Position numbers and translations under genes: made by a program
Shown: positions 45,711 to 53,300 of the stretch, piece by piece
Layout of the letters: every line of letters begins with the position of its first letter
Position numbering within the stretch: the stretch's first letter is position 1
Source: JAIEPW01 sp964471915
Lineage (GTDB): Bacteria > Acidobacteriota > Terriglobia > Bryobacterales > Bryobacteraceae
Assembly: GCA_964471915.1 (NCBI GenBank)
Contig: CAYYID010000001.1
Location: 271,576-335,575 of the forward strand
Direction of reading: 5' to 3'
DNA: 64,000 nt
Notes under the pieces: model-generated
Seen by the model: the letters and a program-made list of their open reading frames with translations, nothing else
The model's database searches: none
Told to the model about the DNA's origin: nothing

Positions 45711-47042
45711 ATGGAAATCCTCTCGAACATCTGGTGGTACCTGGTCCTGATCGGCGTCATGATCCTGGTCCACGAGCTGGGCCATTACTGGGCCGCCCGC
45801 TTCTTCGACATCCATGTGGAGGCGTTCAGCTTCGGCTTCGGACCCCGGCTGTTCGGGTTCCGCCGCGGCGAAACCGACTTCCGGGTCTGCGCGATCCCCT
45901 TCGGCGGCTACGTCAAGATGGCGGGCGAACACCCCGGCGACCAGCCGGGAGAGACCGCGACCGCCCCGGATCCGCGGGGTTTCAACATGAAGCCGCGCTG
46001 GCAGCGGCTGATCGTGGTGTTCGCGGGACCGTTCATCAACGTCGTGCTCGCCGTGGTGCTGCTGGCCGGGCTGTTCATGGTGCGCTATCCGAAGATTCCG
46101 ACGCAGCCCTCTCCGTATGTCGGCTATGTCGCGCCCGGCGGCGCGGCCGAGAAAGCCGGCGTCCGCGAAGGCGACCGCGTGATGCAGGTCAACGGCAAGT
46201 CCAACCCCACCTGGGAGGACATCATCCTGCTCGAAGTCACCAGCGCGAGCAAGGCGATGGAGGTTGCCATCCTGCGCGGCGACGAACGGCTGATGATCCC
46301 GGTGACGCCGGTGCTCGACGCCAAGCAGAACATCGGCGTCGCCGGTTGGACCGAGAAGGCCGAGATCCAGGTGTCGGCGCTGATGAAGGGCATGGGCGCC
46401 GAGAAGGCCGGCCTGCGGCGCGGTGACGTCTTGCTCAAAGCCAACGGCGAGCCGGTGTACGCGGTGCCGAAACTGCATGACGTCCTGCGCCGGGGCAACG
46501 GCGCCCCCGTGGAGGTCACGTACCGGCGCGCGGGCCAGGAGTTGAAGGCGACGATCGTGCCCGAAAAGGCGGCCTCAGGTCCCGGGGAGCAGCGCTGGAT
46601 GATCGGCGTGCAACTGGAACCCGGATTCGTGATCACGCAGCTCCCGTTCCCGGAGGCCGTGAAAGAAAGCGTGAGCCAGAACATGAAGTCCGCGACGCTG
46701 ATTTACCGCCTGCTCGAAGGTATCGTCGAGCGGCGCATGTCGGCGAAGTCGCTGGAAGGGCCGATCCGCATCGCGCAGATCTCTGGGGATATGGCCCGGG
46801 AGGGCGCGGCGCCGTTCATCGGCCTGATGGCGACGGTCAGCCTGAACCTGGCGGTGTTCAACCTGCTGCCGATTCCGATCCTGGACGGCGGGGTGATCCT
46901 GATGCTGCTGATCGAGATGATCATGCGGCGGGATCTGAGCATGGGGGTGAAGGAAGCCGTGGTGAAGGTCGGGTTCGTGTTCCTGATGGTGCTGGTCGTG
47001 TTCGTGATCTACAACGACTTGGCGAAGGTCCTGCCGGGGTAA
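45711..47042 (+). CDS. rseP: RIP zinc metalloprotease, site-2 protease
   Basis: This is a 443-residue inner-membrane protease. The HExxH motif is H21-E-L-G-H25 in the first transmembrane helix, and the second metal site is 'NLLPIPILDGG' in the C-terminal membrane region. Two PDZ-like segments sit between ('VGYVAPGGAAEKAGVREGDRVMQVNG' and 'GAEKAGLRRGDVLLKANGEPV'), as in E. coli RseP. It cleaves membrane-bound anti-sigma factors and remnant signal peptides. AAGGAAG precedes ATG 45711. Confidence 0.95.
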   Translation: MEILSNIWWYLVLIGVMILVHELGHYWAARFFDIHVEAFSFGFGPRLFGFRRGETDFRVCAIPFGGYVKMAGEHPGDQPGETATAPDPRGFNMKPRWQRLIVVFAGPFINVVLAVVLLAGLFMVRYPKIPTQPSPYVGYVAPGGAAEKAGVREGDRVMQVNGKSNPTWEDIILLEVTSASKAMEVAILRGDERLMIPVTPVLDAKQNIGVAGWTEKAEIQVSALMKGMGAEKAGLRRGDVLLKANGEPVYAVPKLHDVLRRGNGAPVEVTYRRAGQELKATIVPEKAASGPGEQRWMIGVQLEPGFVITQLPFPEAVKESVSQNMKSATLIYRLLEGIVERRMSAKSLEGPIRIAQISGDMAREGAAPFIGLMATVSLNLAVFNLLPIPILDGGVILMLLIEMIMRRDLSMGVKEAVVKVGFVFLMVLVVFVIYNDLAKVLPG

Positions 47043-47052
47043 GCCGCACGCC

Positions 47053-47457
47053 CTAATCCGAAGCAGCCGGCGCTCCAGGATCGTCGGGTGGCAACGTAAT
47101 GTCGGAGGCGACGTAGGGCGTCACCTGAATCCGTTCCGTTTTGCGGTAGTGATCGAGCAGAGGGTACTCTCTCTCCGCAGCCGGGATCCCGAAGCGGCGC
47201 ACTTCAGCGCTGGACGGGCGCTCGACGAGGGACTGAGCAGCACGATTGTCGCGCTTGAGTTGCTCGACTTCTTCCCGGAGCTTCTGCATCTCGAGCAGGT
47301 GCTTCGCCGCCTTCGACGACGCAACCGCAACGGCAACCCCGCCCGAGGCGAGGGCCGCGAGGATGCCCGGAAGCTCGCCGGCGAACAGGCTGGCGAAATA
47401 CCCGGCAAGGGCGGTTGCGACGACCGCCGCGGACTGGATCAGGATCCAACCGACCAA
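47053..47457 (-). CDS. Small membrane protein with coiled coil, unknown
   Basis: This is a 134-residue protein starting at TTG 47457. A hydrophobic stretch of about 45 residues at the N-terminus (two segments) is followed by an acidic/basic heptad region ('KHLLEMQKLREEVEQLKRDNRAAQSL') and a hydrophilic tail ending 'PPDDPGAPAASD'. GAGAGGG lies 11 bases before the TTG. It follows the RHH-like gene on the same strand at 66 bases and may form a two-gene unit. I recognise no family. Confidence 0.55.
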   Translation of the reverse strand: MVGWILIQSAAVVATALAGYFASLFAGELPGILAALASGGVAVAVASSKAAKHLLEMQKLREEVEQLKRDNRAAQSLVERPSSAEVRRFGIPAAEREYPLLDHYRKTERIQVTPYVASDITLPPDDPGAPAASD

Positions 47458-47523
47458 ATCTCGGCACCCTCTCTTCAGCGAAGCCTATTCGACGAGGACC
47501 TCCGATTTCCGTTCTAACTAAAA

Positions 47524-47802
47524 CTAACTCAATAATGGTGCCGGCTCAGCTTCGACGGCCCTCGCGCTCGGCGATGACACCGATACGTTTTGCAGGGCGG
47601 GCATTACCAACTCCTTGATAACGCCCTGTGCGGAGTCGATGGAACCGACTGCACGCCCGCACCTCCGCTCTTCCGCCGCCCACCGAAGCAGAGTGAGCGC
47701 GTTGTTGAACAGATCCTTCTTGGTCCGAAGCTTGAGTTGTGTCATCAACCTTTCGATCTCTTGCAACTGCTCTTCCGGAACCTCTAGTTGAATTCTCACC
47801 AT
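47524..47802 (-). CDS. Small ribbon-helix-helix-like protein
   Basis: This is a 92-residue protein. 'VRIQLEVPEEQLQEIERLMTQLKLRTKKDLFNNALTLLRWAAEE' has a beta-strand followed by two helices, as in RHH DNA-binding proteins. The later 'KELVMPALQNV' looks like a conserved tail. GAGAAGG stands two bases from ATG 47802. Location next to a membrane/coiled-coil protein suggests a joint module. DNA binding is inferred only from the pattern. Confidence 0.65.
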   Translation of the reverse strand: MVRIQLEVPEEQLQEIERLMTQLKLRTKKDLFNNALTLLRWAAEERRCGRAVGSIDSAQGVIKELVMPALQNVSVSSPSARAVEAEPAPLLS

Positions 47803-47884
47803 AGCCTTCTCATTCAGATCTTGAACCTCTCCAGCGGTGAAGTGGCCAGCGGATCTCCCTTGCTAGTTTCTCACCAGCGCTCCA

Positions 47885-48112
47885 TCAGCCTGTCTCGCTA
47901 CCCCGCAGGCGAGCCTGAGCCCTAAGCGAATCTTCGCCTTGCGGGGCCGCTTCGATCTTGATGTGCCCACAATACGCAACGCCCAATGCGCGGAGGAGAG
48001 CACAACTCATGCAATCGCACGTTTCAGTAACCTCGGTAACTCCAACCACAAACTCGTCTTGATCGACAGTCTCCTGCACGACAAGAAAACCGTGAAAACG
48101 CGGGAAGTCCAT
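47885..48112 (-). CDS. Small Cys-containing protein of unknown function
   Basis: This is a 75-residue protein supported mainly by an excellent ribosome-binding site: AGGAGAGG two bases from ATG 48112. The protein is mostly acidic in its first half ('VVQETVDQDEFVVGVTEVTET') and has 'CDCMSC' and a later 'AYCGH', a possible metal-binding set. No homologue is recognised. The plus-strand frame across the same bases lacks these signs. Confidence 0.55.
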   Translation of the reverse strand: MDFPRFHGFLVVQETVDQDEFVVGVTEVTETCDCMSCALLRALGVAYCGHIKIEAAPQGEDSLRAQARLRGSETG

Positions 48113-48185
48113 TACCTCTCCTATCCCGCAGCCGAAAAAAACTAGAGGCTAAGGTACTCCGCCCACCAACTGCTCCGGCCGCGGT

Positions 48186-48413
48186 CTATTTTTTCGTTTG
48201 TGAATCATGCCACCGCTCCTCGTTTGTCGTTTTTGACTGTGTAGTTTGGCTTTTGCGTTTTGACTGTGTCGTTTGGCTTGTGCAGGTTGACTGTGTCGTT
48301 TGGCTTGTGCAGATTGACTGTGTCGTTTGGCTTGTGCAGATTGACTGTGTCGTTCGGCTGTGCATTTGACGTTGTAGTCTCGCTCGTCGGCGTGCCTCTT
48401 CAGCGGCGGACAC
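48186..48413 (-). CDS. Possible small repeat protein encoded across a minisatellite
   Basis: This is a 75-codon open frame from GTG 48413, consisting largely of a nine-residue repeat (TSQTTQSIC and variants). Because the DNA repeat is 27 bases, frames stay open on both strands, so openness is weak evidence. No clear Shine-Dalgarno precedes the GTG. The 373 bases 48113-48485 hold only this and the repeat. Confidence 0.25.
   Translation of the reverse strand: MSAAEEARRRARLQRQMHSRTTQSICTSQTTQSICTSQTTQSTCTSQTTQSKRKSQTTQSKTTNEERWHDSQTKK
48234..48366. repeat. 27-bp tandem repeat (minisatellite)
   Basis: Units beginning TGACTGTGT start at 48234, 48261, 48288, 48315 and 48342; the last is 25 bases. 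The middle three are nearly identical (TGACTGTGTCGTTTGGCTTG core) and the outer ones diverged. It lies at the edge of the small-gene island before the beta-helix gene. Confidence 0.9.
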
Positions 48414-48485
48414 TCATCAAGATACTACTTTTGCGAGCATAAAGCAAGTACTAATTTGAGGCGCAGGCGGTTGCCCAAGTCGACA

Positions 48486-49850
48486 TCATTCAACGTCCCT
48501 ACAGAGGTTCCCCTCGATTCGGTTCGCCCCCCGCGCCAACCCCGGAGCAACGACAATGCACCGCTGGTCCATCTTCCAACCCGAGATCCGGTTGTCCCGG
48601 ATAACGTTGCCGCCCGTCTCCTCCATCCGCTTCACGCCCCGCCCGACATAGATGCCCGCGCGCAGCAGATCCGGCTCGTCCTTAAGGTAATAGCAGCCGA
48701 ACTTCGCCGCGTCCTCCGTGCAGTGCGCCAGGTTCAGGCGCTTGAAAACGTTCCCGGACACCTCGTGCCCCCGGCCGATGAGAAAGATCCCCCCGAACTT
48801 CGTCCCGTCGAACGTGTTGTTCACGATCCGGATCGCCTCGGACTTCATGTTCGGGTCGTTGTTGTTCAGCACCACCGCGAAGTGCCCCGTCGGATACGCC
48901 TCCGCCGGCTTGCGGTTCACGCACGTGTTGCCGGATACCTCGCCGTGGTGGAAGCCGTCGAGGTCGAAGCACTTGCCGTTCAGCTCCTCGAACCGGTTGT
49001 TGCGGTACACCGACTGATCCACGTTGCCGGCGGTGTCGACCGCCACAGGAGTGCCGTCGTGCTCGATGTCGACGATCTCGTGCGGGTACCCGATGAACGC
49101 GCCCGAGTTTTCCTCGACGATGACCTTCGTCGCATGGCCGACCTGGATCGCGTCCCGCCCCACCACTTCGAAGCGGTTGTAGGCGAAGCGGCCCTCCGCC
49201 AGACGCGGCGACGTGAACAGCGAGTGCGTCCACAGGGCGTTACCCAGGATCCGGTCGAAGCGCGACTGCGTGACTTCGAAGTCCACGGAGCCCTCCTCGA
49301 TCAGCACGCCGCCGGTGGTGTTATTGCGGCCGCGCGGGTCGCGCGCCCCCGAGTCTTTCACGGTCACCCCGCTGATGCGAACGTGTCGCGAGCGGCTGAC
49401 GAGAATCGGAAACGCCGCGAACTCGCGGAAGTCGCACGCATTCACGGCGAGCCCCTCGGTCCGGTCGAACCACAGGCCGTTGCCGCGGTAGTGCAGCCGG
49501 TAGGCGTTCTCCGGCGGCAGCATCTCGCGCGGCTGGCCCAGCGCGGCGCGGTTGCCGTCAAACTGGACGTGCGAGATCCGGATGTTGGCGACGTTCTCGC
49601 CGGCGATCAGCCCGCGGCCCCGGAAGTCCGGCGCGGCGCGCAGCACGGTGCTCGCCTTCCCCACCAGCATCACGTCGCGCGCGCCCGCCGGGATCAGCAG
49701 CTCATCATGGAGTTCGATGGTTCCGGCAGGCAGCTCCAGCCGGCCGCTCCGCAGCGAGGCGAAGGACGAGCGGAGGCTCCGCTCGCCGCAGGAGACGAGG
49801 GCGAGCGAGATCAGGGCGAGAAGAAGCGCACGCGCAGGCACTACGTCCAC
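48486..49850 (-). CDS. Right-handed parallel beta-helix lipoprotein
   Basis: This is a 454-residue exported protein. The signal peptide ends with the lipobox 'LVSC', so it should be lipid-anchored. The body is a series of beta-helix coils ('GNRFEVV'-like turns, 'VYRNNRFEELNGKCFDLDGFHHGEVSGNTCV', 'IVNNTFDGTKFGGIFLIG'), similar to pectate-lyase/PbH1 repeat proteins. A catalytic site is not evident. The start could be GTG 49850 or GTG 49841; neither has a good Shine-Dalgarno. It may bind or cut polysaccharide. Confidence 0.8.
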   Translation of the reverse strand: MDVVPARALLLALISLALVSCGERSLRSSFASLRSGRLELPAGTIELHDELLIPAGARDVMLVGKASTVLRAAPDFRGRGLIAGENVANIRISHVQFDGNRAALGQPREMLPPENAYRLHYRGNGLWFDRTEGLAVNACDFREFAAFPILVSRSRHVRISGVTVKDSGARDPRGRNNTTGGVLIEEGSVDFEVTQSRFDRILGNALWTHSLFTSPRLAEGRFAYNRFEVVGRDAIQVGHATKVIVEENSGAFIGYPHEIVDIEHDGTPVAVDTAGNVDQSVYRNNRFEELNGKCFDLDGFHHGEVSGNTCVNRKPAEAYPTGHFAVVLNNNDPNMKSEAIRIVNNTFDGTKFGGIFLIGRGHEVSGNVFKRLNLAHCTEDAAKFGCYYLKDEPDLLRAGIYVGRGVKRMEETGGNVIRDNRISGWKMDQRCIVVAPGLARGANRIEGNLCRDVE

Positions 49851-49862
49851 TGTAGCGTGGGG

Positions 49863-50009
49863 TCAGCGGATCTCGGGGCTCGCCGCGGTGGCGGGCTCGG
49901 TTGACCAGTGTTGCCGGATGACGCCGCTCTGGTCGGAGTAGAAGTTCCGGCGTCCCGTGACGCCGAATTGGGCGGGCCACGCGCAGATTTGGGGCTTGAA
50001 GCCTGCTGA
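49863..50009 (-). pseudogene. Remnant of a type IV pilin-like C-terminus
   Basis: The minus-strand frame ends 'CAWPAQFGVTGRRNFYSDQSGVIR', then 'ATAASPEIR' and a stop. This is the usual C-terminal pattern of Acidobacteriota type IV pilin-like/prepilin proteins ('YPAxYGVTGxRxFYxDxSGVIR'). The N-terminal methylation motif and helix are missing: the frame begins just 15 codons further upstream with unrelated residues. It looks like a broken gene, sitting between the beta-helix and arginase-like genes. Confidence 0.6.
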
Positions 50010-50055
50010 CGCTCGGACTGGGGGACGCTGCCGCAGCAAGCAGATGTCGGGCAAG

Positions 50056-50820
50056 CTACCCGAGCATCCGCGCCGCGATCTCTTTGAAGAATTTCGCCGC
50101 CGCCATCGCCGTGATGCCCAGCGGATCCCGCGGCGGATTCAGCTCCACAATGTCCGCGCCGGCTAGCGGCGCGTCGATCGAGTGAATCATCTCCAGCACT
50201 TCACGCGTGGTCAGCCCCCCGGGCTCCGGATGCGCCACGCCCGGCGCGAAGGCCGGGTCGAGGCCGTCCAGATCGAGCGAAAGGTACACCGGCGTATCGA
50301 AGTGCAGCGGCAGGGACCCGCGCCAGTCCTTCATCTCGTGCATCTCGACGCCGAAGCGCGCCGCCTGCTCCCGGTGGTGTCCGGTGACCGTCCGCAGCCC
50401 TACCTGCACCAGCCGGTCCGCGAGCCCCTCCTCCATAATCCGCGCGAACGGACAGGCGTGCGACAACCGCGAGCCCTCGAATTCGTCGTACAGGTCCGCG
50501 TGCGCGTCAATGTGCAGGATCGTCAGCCGTGGATACCGCCGGCGCACCGCGCGCAGCAATGGATAGGTGATTGAATGGTCGCCGCCGAACGAGATCAGCG
50601 GCCCATCCAGCAGCCGCGCGGCCGCCGGTTCGATTTCCTCGAACGCGTGCACGTCGCCCGCATCGCGAAACAGGCCGGGGCGGCCGAGGTCGCGGCCATC
50701 CTCGGACCAGTAGTTCGCCGACCCCGAGTGAAACGCCGCGCGGATCGCTGCCGGACCTTCCGCCGCGCCGCGCACGAAGGAAGAATGAGCGTCGAAAGCG
50801 ACTCCGAGGATCGAGATCAC
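50056..50820 (-). CDS. Agmatinase/arginase family ureohydrolase
   Basis: This is a 254-residue enzyme. The dimanganese ligands are in 'ISFGGDHSITYPLL', 'ILHIDAHADLYDEF' and 'SLDLDGLDPAFAPG'. It starts at GTG 50820, whose GTGA overlaps the stop of the preceding manA-like gene. Family members hydrolyse agmatine, arginine, guanidinobutyrate or formimidoglutamate; the specificity is unresolved. It ends the five-gene minus-strand unit. Confidence 0.9.
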   Translation of the reverse strand: MISILGVAFDAHSSFVRGAAEGPAAIRAAFHSGSANYWSEDGRDLGRPGLFRDAGDVHAFEEIEPAAARLLDGPLISFGGDHSITYPLLRAVRRRYPRLTILHIDAHADLYDEFEGSRLSHACPFARIMEEGLADRLVQVGLRTVTGHHREQAARFGVEMHEMKDWRGSLPLHFDTPVYLSLDLDGLDPAFAPGVAHPEPGGLTTREVLEMIHSIDAPLAGADIVELNPPRDPLGITAMAAAKFFKEIAARMLG

Positions 50821-51599
50821 GGCGCGTTCGCCTCCAGCAGGGTCGCTTCGCCGGCCAGTTCGAACGGCGGTTCGCCCGCGCGCGCCAGCCACACCTCGCC
50901 CGCGGCGAACGGTTCCCCCGCGACGGTTCCCGCGCCGCTCAGGAACACCAGCAGTTCCGTCCGCGCGCCGGATTGCGCTTGCCGGCCCCGCAGCTCGTGC
51001 TTCTCCACGTGGAAGTGGCCGCAGTCGACCAGCACCGCGCCCTGCGGCGCCTGGATCCCCGGATGGCAACCGCCATCCGCCACCGCGGCGCCGCGCTCCA
51101 GGTGCAGGTCCCGCGGCCGGCCGTAGTCGTACAGCCGGTAGGTCACGTCGGAATGCTGCTGGATCTCGCACAGCGCCAGCCCGCCGCCGATGGCGTGCAC
51201 CGTGCCCGCCGGCACGAACACCGTGTCGCCGGGATGCACTTCTATCCACTGCAGCATGTCCTCGATCTCACCGCTCTGCGCCGCGGCGCGCAGTTGCTCC
51301 GGCGTCACCGGACGCCGGAACCCCGCCGCGATCCGCGCGCCCGGATCCGCGCGCAGCACGTGCCACATCTCGGTCTTGCCCAGCGATCCGCCTTCGTGCT
51401 CTTGGGCGTAGGCATCGTCCGGATGCACCTGCACGGAGAGCTTCTCCGACGTGAAGAGGAACTTCACCAGCAGCGGCAGCGCGCCCTGCGCGTCGAACCA
51501 GATCTCGCCGATCTTCGCGGCTGAGCGCGGAAACAACGGGGAGAGATCGTGCGACCCCCAGACCTTCTCCAGCGCCTTCGCAGGCAGGCGTACCGGCAT
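50817..51599 (-). CDS. manA: Mannose-6-phosphate isomerase-like protein (type I, short)
   Basis: This is a 260-residue cupin enzyme. It has the zinc ligands of phosphomannose isomerase in 'LSVQVHPDDAYAQEHEGGSLGKTEMWHVL' and 'VFVPAGTVHAIGGGLALCEIQQHSDVTYRLYDYGR'. It is shorter than E. coli ManA (about 390) but near the Bacillus-type enzymes. It interconverts mannose-6-P and fructose-6-P for GDP-mannose or glycan synthesis. ATG 51599 is 5 bases after the aminotransferase stop. Confidence 0.85.
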   Translation of the reverse strand: MPVRLPAKALEKVWGSHDLSPLFPRSAAKIGEIWFDAQGALPLLVKFLFTSEKLSVQVHPDDAYAQEHEGGSLGKTEMWHVLRADPGARIAAGFRRPVTPEQLRAAAQSGEIEDMLQWIEVHPGDTVFVPAGTVHAIGGGLALCEIQQHSDVTYRLYDYGRPRDLHLERGAAVADGGCHPGIQAPQGAVLVDCGHFHVEKHELRGRQAQSGARTELLVFLSGAGTVAGEPFAAGEVWLARAGEPPFELAGEATLLEANAP

Positions 51600-51604
51600 C
51601 GGGA

Positions 51605-52789
51605 CTAGAGCTTCGCGACGAACCGCGCAATGCGGTCCAGGCCGCGCTCCAGCTCCGCCAGCGAAGTCGCGTACGAGATCCGGATGTGCGCGTTCGTGCC
51701 GAACGCTTCGCCCGGCACCACGGCCACGGCTTCCTCGCTCAGCAGCCGCTCGGCGAACTGCATGCCGCTGGTGACGCCGCCCGCGCGGAAGTAGCTGCCC
51801 ACGTTCGGGTACGCGTAGAACGCCCCGTTCGGTTCGCCGATCTTCATGCCCGGAATCGCCCGCAGCCGCCCGATCACGTAGTCGCGGCGCTGGCGGTACT
51901 CGGCGAGCATCGCGGCGACGGACTCCTGGGGTCCGCGCACGGCTTCGATCGCCGCCTTCTGCGCAATCGAGGTCGGGTTCGAGGTGGAATGGCTCTGCAG
52001 CTTCAGCAGCGCCCCGCACACCGGCGCCGGAGCCAGCACGAAGCCCATGCGCCAGCCGGTCATGGCGTAGGTCTTCGAAAGCGACCCCGCCACCAGCACC
52101 GTGTCCTTCGCGTCCTTCATGGAAGCGATGGAATACGGCGCGCCTTCATACACGAAGCGGTGGTAGCACTCGTCGGTCATCAGCCAGATGCCGCGCTGCC
52201 GCGCCAGGTGAAAGATCCGCTCGAACTCCTCGCGGTCCAGCACCGCGCCGGAAGGATTGTTCGGCGAATTGATGATGATCATCTTCGTCTTCGCCGTCAG
52301 GTGCGGTTCGATGTGCTTCGCCGTCAGCCGGAAGCCGTCGGCCTCGTCGGTGTCGACGAACACGCACTTGGCCCCGGCGTAGTTGACCACGTCCTTATAG
52401 GTCACCCAGTAGGGCACCGGGATGATCACTTCGTCGCCCGGATCCAGCAGCGCCTGCGTCAGCCCGAAGATCGCGTGCTTCCCGCCGACGTTGATGATGC
52501 ACTCTTTCGCCGAGTACGCCGTCCCGTAGTCCGTGGCGTGCCGCTCCACGATCGCCTGCTTCAGCTCCTCGACGCCGCCCGCGTTCGTGTACTTCGTGAA
52601 GTTCTGCTCGATGGCGGCGATGCCGGCCTGCTTGATGTTGGCGGGCGTCGGGAAGTCGGGCTCCCCCGCGCCGAAGTCGACCACGTCGATGCCCTCGCGG
52701 CGCAGGCGATCCGCGTCGGCCTGCACCTTCATGGTCGAGGACACACTGATCCGGGAGATGCGCTCCGCGAGCGCGAGAGTAGCGGGCAT
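51605..52789 (-). CDS. Class I aminotransferase (aspartate/aromatic type)
   Basis: This is a 394-residue PLP enzyme. The Schiff-base lysine is in 'VAGSLSKTYAMTGWRMGFV', and 'NSPNNPSGAVLDREE' and 'DECYHRFVYEG' match the AspAT-Ib subgroup. The N-terminus 'PATLALAERISRISVSSTMKVQADADRL' is typical. ATG 52789 is preferred because a perfect AGGAGG lies 11 bases before it; ATG 52810, within that region, would overlap coaD and add seven residues. It probably transaminates aspartate. Confidence 0.92.
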   Translation of the reverse strand: MPATLALAERISRISVSSTMKVQADADRLRREGIDVVDFGAGEPDFPTPANIKQAGIAAIEQNFTKYTNAGGVEELKQAIVERHATDYGTAYSAKECIINVGGKHAIFGLTQALLDPGDEVIIPVPYWVTYKDVVNYAGAKCVFVDTDEADGFRLTAKHIEPHLTAKTKMIIINSPNNPSGAVLDREEFERIFHLARQRGIWLMTDECYHRFVYEGAPYSIASMKDAKDTVLVAGSLSKTYAMTGWRMGFVLAPAPVCGALLKLQSHSTSNPTSIAQKAAIEAVRGPQESVAAMLAEYRQRRDYVIGRLRAIPGMKIGEPNGAFYAYPNVGSYFRAGGVTSGMQFAERLLSEEAVAVVPGEAFGTNAHIRISYATSLAELERGLDRIARFVAKL

Positions 52790-52790
52790 T

Positions 52791-53288
52791 CTAACGGCGG
52801 CCTCCTGCATAGCGATCTTTCAATCGTAACTCGACCAGCGGCGGCACGAGGCCGGTCACTTGGCCGCCCGCCGCCGCCACCTCCTTCACCAGCCGCGAGC
52901 TGATGAACGAGTGCGCCTCCGACGCGGTCAGAAACACCGTCTCCACCTGCGGGTTCAGCCGCCGGTTCATGTGCGCCATCTGGAGTTCGTACTCGTAGTC
53001 CGCCACCGCGCGGATGCCGCGCAGGATCGCGTTCGCGCCCACCTGCCGGGCGAACTCCACCGTCAGCCCCCCGAACGTCTGGATCTCCAGGTTCGCCACG
53101 CCCGCCGCGGCCTCGCGGATCATCTCGATCCGCTCCTCCAGCGAAAACAAGGGCTGCTTGGCTTCATTGCGCAGGATCGCGACAATCAGCTTCTCCGCCA
53201 GCGCCGCGCCGCGCGCAATCAGGTCCAAATGCCCGTTCGTCACCGGATCGAAGGACCCCGGGTACAGCAGTATCAGCGGCCGTGGCAC
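52791..53288 (-). CDS. coaD: Phosphopantetheine adenylyltransferase
   Basis: This 165-residue enzyme makes the fourth step of CoA synthesis. Motifs are 'YPGSFDPVTNGHLDLIARG' (nucleotide-binding, H of TNGH), 'RGIRAVADYEYELQMAHMNR' and 'ISSRLVKEVA'. It starts at GTG 53288, with a TAGAAT box nine bases upstream. It stops 12 bases after the amidohydrolase gene ends and is followed directly by the aminotransferase. Confidence 0.95.
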   Translation of the reverse strand: MPRPLILLYPGSFDPVTNGHLDLIARGAALAEKLIVAILRNEAKQPLFSLEERIEMIREAAAGVANLEIQTFGGLTVEFARQVGANAILRGIRAVADYEYELQMAHMNRRLNPQVETVFLTASEAHSFISSRLVKEVAAAGGQVTGLVPPLVELRLKDRYAGGRR

Positions 53289-53300
53289 AATCTGTCGATT

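Noticed and set aside
47939..48145. Plus-strand 68-codon frame
   Set aside because: Opposite to the 75-residue gene that has a strong SD; the sequence lacks protein-like pattern.
48234..48366. CRISPR array
   Set aside because: Units are contiguous 27-mers with no unique spacers and no cas genes nearby.
48260..48442. Plus-strand open frame with repeated 'LTVSFGLCR'
   Set aside because: It exists only because the 27-bp repeat lacks stops in that frame; no SD or promoter is seen.
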